NCBI GenBank assembly: GCA_018398765.1
Contig: JAHBMJ010001568.1
Coordinates: 17,501-29,039, forward strand
Length of the DNA stretch: 11,539 nt
Source of the DNA: Chromera velia
Taxonomy: Eukaryota; Sar; Chromeraceae
Reading direction: 5' to 3'
Made by a program: the position numbers and the translations under genes. The notes below the pieces were generated by a model. It made no database searches. It worked only from the letters and a program-made list of their open reading frames with translations, and was not told the DNA's origin. Shown here piece after piece: positions 8,273-11,539 of this stretch; within the stretch, counting starts at the first letter, position 1, and the number at the start of each line of letters is the position of its first letter.

Positions 8273-8653
8273 GAGACGTGGAGGGCTGAAATCAAAACAA
8301 TTCGACAGGAGCAGACAGAGGCGAGGGGTTTTGGTAATCAGTCAGTGCCTTGCCTTAGAGAACCTTTGCCAGCTTCGGAGACCGCTCCTCGTAGATTTGG
8401 CTCCATTCGCCTCCGTGGATGTGTCGAAATGGGAGGTGTGCGAGAAACAAGGGGGCTTGGGAGTTCCATGCCTCCGCTGAGAAGCATTGCCCCGCCAAGG
8501 AGAATCAGCAGCATCCATCTATCCGATCAAGAGCACACACCGAACACACAGTACGAGGGGTACAGAGTGGAAGAATTACCTCCGTCTGTCCAGGCACTTT
8601 TCCAGGAAATTCAATCTTGGGCACGATATGCGATGGGAATGTCCATTTACTGA
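8273..8653 (+). pseudogene. In-frame continuation of the 7193 frame after a TAA
   Basis: Directly after TAA 8270-8272 the same frame is open for 126 more codons, ending in TAG-free sequence at TGA 8651-8653. It begins ETWRAEIKTIRQEQ, which continues the basic, helical character of the preceding residues, and closes with an ordered-looking segment (EELPPSVQALFQEIQSW). A CAA-to-TAA change would explain the break, matching the decay pattern of the neighbouring element. The whole frame would be 486 sense codons plus the interrupting one. No domain recognised. Confidence 0.5.
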
Positions 8654-9480
8654 GCAAGAGAGTAAGCAGAAGGCATCGTACAGGGAAAAGACAATTGATG
8701 GGGGTACAACGTAGTAAGTGATCACGCAAGTATGGAGACGGCGTGTGTCTCTGTTCAGTCTTGTTGCATGACTGTCCGATCTCGTCCGTTTGCATTCGTT
8801 CTTTTCGTTTGAACAGTTGTCTTGGCCTGTTTATCTACCCTGGGGGATCGAATTCTCGCAGTGGTTGTCGTTTAGTTTGATAAGGGAATATCTGTCCGCG
8901 CTTGGCAGGAATTTTTTTTTTTTGTGATCGTTTCAATCGTTGCGTGGCACTGCCTTTGCTAAGCCGCGGGGCACGGCGTTGGAGGAAGGGGGCATGGTCT
9001 GGGTGAGAGGAGGGGAGGAGACAGAAGAGCAGATGACACGCAGTAAGGAGAGAAAACATAGAGAGAAAGAGAAGAAGAGTTGACAGTGAGTGACGGCCAG
9101 AAAGGGAAGACTCTGTTTGTGTAGCATGATAGCTGAAACAAGGCAAACATTCAGATCGATCGGAAAAGAGAGAGAACAAGAGTTAAAGTAGGCAGAGGTG
9201 GCTGTATTAGCTACGGATTAGCCAATCAGAGAAACAGTTTATCTCATGTGCTGCTGCATTCTAGGTTCAAATCCTGTGAACGATTCTTCATTCCGCTTTT
9301 CATTGTGAGAAAAGAGAGCCTGCTTTAGAATTAGTTATCATATGCCTAATCAGCAGCAAAGGCTGGAAGAGGGAGAAAATGACTTGAGGTGATTTGCACA
9401 AATTCGAGACCGTTCTGTATGGACCACGCCTTTTTGAGATTAAATTGTCTCATGCTGATGAAGTGGCGGGATGCCACTCT
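8654..9480. other. Gene-free 3' interior of the LTR element
   Basis: No convincing coding frame on either strand. It contains a T11 run (about 8911-8921), a purine-rich GA stretch (about 9000-9100) whose complement produces pyrimidine-rich shadow frames, and an isolated GGTTCAAATCC (9264-9274) that matches a Pol III B-box but lacks a foldable tRNA around it. Confidence 0.6.
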
Positions 9481-9492
9481 AGAGGGAGGGGG
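9481..9492 (+). promoter_or_regulatory. Polypurine tract of the LTR element
   Basis: AGAGGGAGGGGG is twelve purines in a row, two bases before the right LTR. This is where plus-strand DNA synthesis is primed in LTR elements, and its position confirms the plus orientation. Confidence 0.75.
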
Positions 9493-9494
9493 CA

Positions 9495-9744
9495 CGTAGG
9501 ATTATGAAGGTCTGACAATCAGTTGTGTTAGAATAAAATGAAGTACGCGCACATAATGTGCGTAGGGCGCATGTATGCATGCTGCATGGCCGGGAATTAA
9601 TTGTGCAGCATGTAGTCTCTATGAAGACATCCGTTGTTTGTCTTACAGAACAGAGATAGCAGAACTACCTATGCATGACAGAACCTTTATCCGTATGTAG
9701 GAGCTGATCCTAGCTACGACTAGCTGAGGGCCTACATCCCTACG
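9495..9744 (+). repeat. Right (3') LTR
   Basis: Same length as the left LTR and about 94% identical, with about 12 transitions and 3 transversions. Several differences are CG versus TG or CA. This copy holds AATAAA at 9532-9537, where the left copy has a G, giving a possible polyadenylation signal. It ends CTACG rather than CTACA if the duplication is taken as 5 bp. Confidence 0.85.
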
Positions 9745-9749
9745 CAATC
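9745..9749. repeat. Right target-site duplication CAATC
   Basis: Directly follows the right LTR and matches 6744-6748. The sequence then continues with further AATC units, so a chance match is somewhat likelier than in random sequence. Confidence 0.7.
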
Positions 9750-10049
9750 AATCAATCAACCAATAAACTTATAATCATAAAATCTTTGTTCAAGTTTCGA
9801 TGAGACGAGATTCCTAACGAAAAATTTGACAACTTTTGAAGTCTATGTCTCTAGCGCTAGCTCTAGCGATAACTGCCCTAATGTTTCATTTGGCCTCACT
9901 TGAAAGAGTCTTCTATACCCTTAGACATATAGTGTAACCTGTCACTATCTGTCAGCCAGCCTGTCAGTGCACTGCATGAGTGCAGTAGCAGGCTGCAAAG
10001 TTTTGTTTATTTACATGGGAACCATTGTCCGAACCAACTGTGTTTCTTC
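9750..10049. other. Intergenic stretch with 3' UTR of the minus-strand gene at its right end
   Basis: No coding frame recognised. It starts with a short AATC repeat and AT-rich sequence that would join 6748 before the LTR element inserted. Small inverted repeats occur (CTAGCGCTAG near 9852, ACTGCA / TGCAGT near 9970-9985). The last 45 bases probably belong to the 3' UTR of the gene at 10050. Confidence 0.45.
10006..10011 (-). promoter_or_regulatory. Possible polyadenylation signal AATAAA
   Basis: On the minus strand AATAAA lies about 40 bases beyond the TAA of the 10050 frame, a plausible spacing. Hexamers of this composition also occur by chance. Confidence 0.4.
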
Positions 10050-10601
10050 TTAATTGCCCCCGCTGAGTCCCCCCGTCGTGTCTACAGACACTGAAGCGAC
10101 TCTTTTCAGATGTTCCACAATCTCCCACGCTTTCTCTTCTCTCCGCAAGGCTCTTTGAAGCTGCGCATCCCTCTCGACAGCCTCTCTCTCCAGACGCCTC
10201 ACAAGGGTACCCCCTGCCCCCCCCCCTGCAGAGACAGAAGCATGCTGCTGGATTCCCCCCCCCTGGCCTGGACCAGGCAGGAAAGACTCCGACTCTGTGC
10301 ACGCCAGCGTGTCGGCACCCCCGTCTCCGTCTCCATCAAGGTCCTCAGAGAGAAGACCGTCACCGTCACTGACAACACCACCTCCGTTCTTTTCCTTTTT
10401 CTTTCCTTCAGCAGGAGGAGGGCATGCAAGTCCCTGCGCACACAACCTGTGTTTGTCGTTGTCGTCTTTCCGACCCGCTGGTCCGCTGCTTTGTCTTCCA
10501 CTCGTGTCTCCTCCATTTCGTCGAGATGCCACTCCTTCCTTCAAAGAGGAATGCCCCCTTTGATCCCTCAACTGCGAAACGGACTCCTGTAGAGCCTGCA
10601 T
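10050..10601 (-). CDS. Probable terminal exon of an unrecognised host protein with a C-terminal coiled coil
   Basis: A 183-codon open frame ends with TAA at 10050-10052. It could start at ATG 10601-10599, or be entered by splicing: just upstream on the minus strand is a pyrimidine-rich tract ending in ATGCAG/G, a good 3' splice site at about 10596. The first 30 residues look helical (QALQESVSQLRDQRG). The middle is disordered and Gly/Asp/Lys-rich. Residues near the end form a heptad-like charged helix (RRLEREAVERDAQLQ, then RREEKAWEIVEHLKRV). No catalytic motif was found and the family is not recognised. Composition differs from the neighbouring retroelements and the frame is intact. An overlapping plus-strand frame is less protein-like. 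Confidence 0.5.
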   Translation of the reverse strand: MQALQESVSQLRDQRGHSSLKEGVASRRNGGDTSGRQSSGPAGRKDDNDKHRLCAQGLACPPPAEGKKKEKNGGGVVSDGDGLLSEDLDGDGDGGADTLACTESESFLPGPGQGGGIQQHASVSAGGGAGGTLVRRLEREAVERDAQLQRALRREEKAWEIVEHLKRVASVSVDTTGGLSGGN

Positions 10602-10895
10602 AAAGTCCGAAGGCAGAGAAATCAATCAGGCAGGCAGGCAGGTAACAGCTGGTATCCACGCCTGTGCGGTTGGGTGGGCACCAGAAAAAAGAACAGAAGA
10701 CTGTCGAAAAAATGCATTTGCCAGCGGCAGTTAGCTCTTTTCGACAACCTCAGCACTTGGAATTCCACGATGATGCTTGTGTGTTTCTTTCTTTTCGATC
10801 CGTGCTCCCCAACTATCGGGAGGACTTCCCTCTCATTTCGGACTTTGTATCTGGGGCCGAGGCAGTTTCTGGTGACTTTTTCCTGTGTTCGGGCG
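10602..10895. other. Likely intron or upstream sequence of the minus-strand gene
   Basis: No confident exon was found. A pyrimidine-rich minus-strand stretch next to 10602 supports an intron. It includes a CAGG tetranucleotide repeat (four units, 10627-10642). Longer frames here are extended by the microsatellite to the right and are not credible. Confidence 0.4.
10627..10642. repeat. (CAGG)4 microsatellite
   Basis: Four exact CAGG units in tandem, followed by GTAACAG. Confidence 0.85.

Positions 10896-11539
<644 letters not shown>

Larger units (their letters stand above)
6749..9744 (+). mobile_element. Structurally complete, pol-less LTR retrotransposon (about 3.0 kb)
   Basis: All structural hallmarks are present and agree in orientation: 250-bp direct terminal repeats without indels (6749-6998 and 9495-9744), identical CAATC on the outside, a tRNA-like primer site immediately after the left repeat (6999), and a polypurine tract immediately before the right one (9481-9492). 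The interior holds one unrecognised plus-strand frame and no gag, protease, RT, RNase H or integrase motif. It would therefore depend on proteins supplied by another element. The LTRs differ at about 14-15 of 250 positions, mostly transitions, so the insertion is not recent. The size falls between typical TRIMs and LARDs. Confidence 0.85.

Noticed and set aside
8835-9179. Minus-strand ORFs rich in Leu, Ser and Phe
   Set aside because: They arise from the complement of a GA-rich purine stretch and have no start context or motif.
9200-9300. tRNA gene or tRNA-derived SINE around GGTTCAAATCC
   Set aside because: The B-box-like string is good and a GCTA/TAGC pair could mimic a D-stem, but the T-stem pairs poorly and no acceptor stem forms.
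10110-10592. 160-codon plus-strand ORF
   Set aside because: Antisense shadow of the minus-strand exon, with composition typical of a complement frame.

Overview
The window looks like eukaryotic nuclear DNA from a repeat-rich accessory region. It carries LTR retrotransposon remnants, long GT/GA-type microsatellites, one plausible terminal exon with an AATAAA signal, and no bacterial-style operons. The host cannot be fixed from sequence alone. The style (Gly/Asp-rich disordered protein with a coiled coil, dense GT/CT microsatellites, decayed Ty3/gypsy elements) would suit a chromerid or related alveolate alga, but that is a low-confidence impression.

Left half (1 to about 6.3 kb, minus strand): a degenerate Ty3/gypsy-type element read right to left, gag (6198-5104), the C-terminal half of a protease (about 3350-3108), reverse transcriptase (to 1953), RNase H (to 1507) and integrase (to the window edge, where it is cut off). 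The domains are recognisable and in gypsy order, but the frame holds at least ten stops, at least two frameshifts, and Asn for catalytic Asp in both RT and RNase H. A block of about 1.74 kb (3356-5094) with no recognisable coding content separates gag from pol. It contains three hairpin-forming palindromes. Its 3' LTR lies off the left edge.

Middle (6749-9744, plus strand): a second, structurally complete LTR element of about 3.0 kb. Two 250-bp direct repeats, about 94% identical and without indels, are bounded outside by the same CAATC. A sequence resembling an initiator-tRNA-Met primer site directly follows the left repeat and a polypurine tract precedes the right one. PBS, PPT and reading frame all point the same way. 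There is no pol. The interior carries one unrecognised frame (7193-8653, 486 sense codons) broken by a single TAA, encoding a Lys/Arg-rich protein. This looks like a non-autonomous LTR element with a private ORF and is the most interesting object here. It sits beside, and perhaps inside, the 5' LTR of the gypsy element.

Right end (9750-11539): a probable terminal exon of a minus-strand host gene (10050-about 10601), followed to the right by 600+ bp of GT, GTAT and CT microsatellite that includes an exact-period 182-bp tandem duplication.
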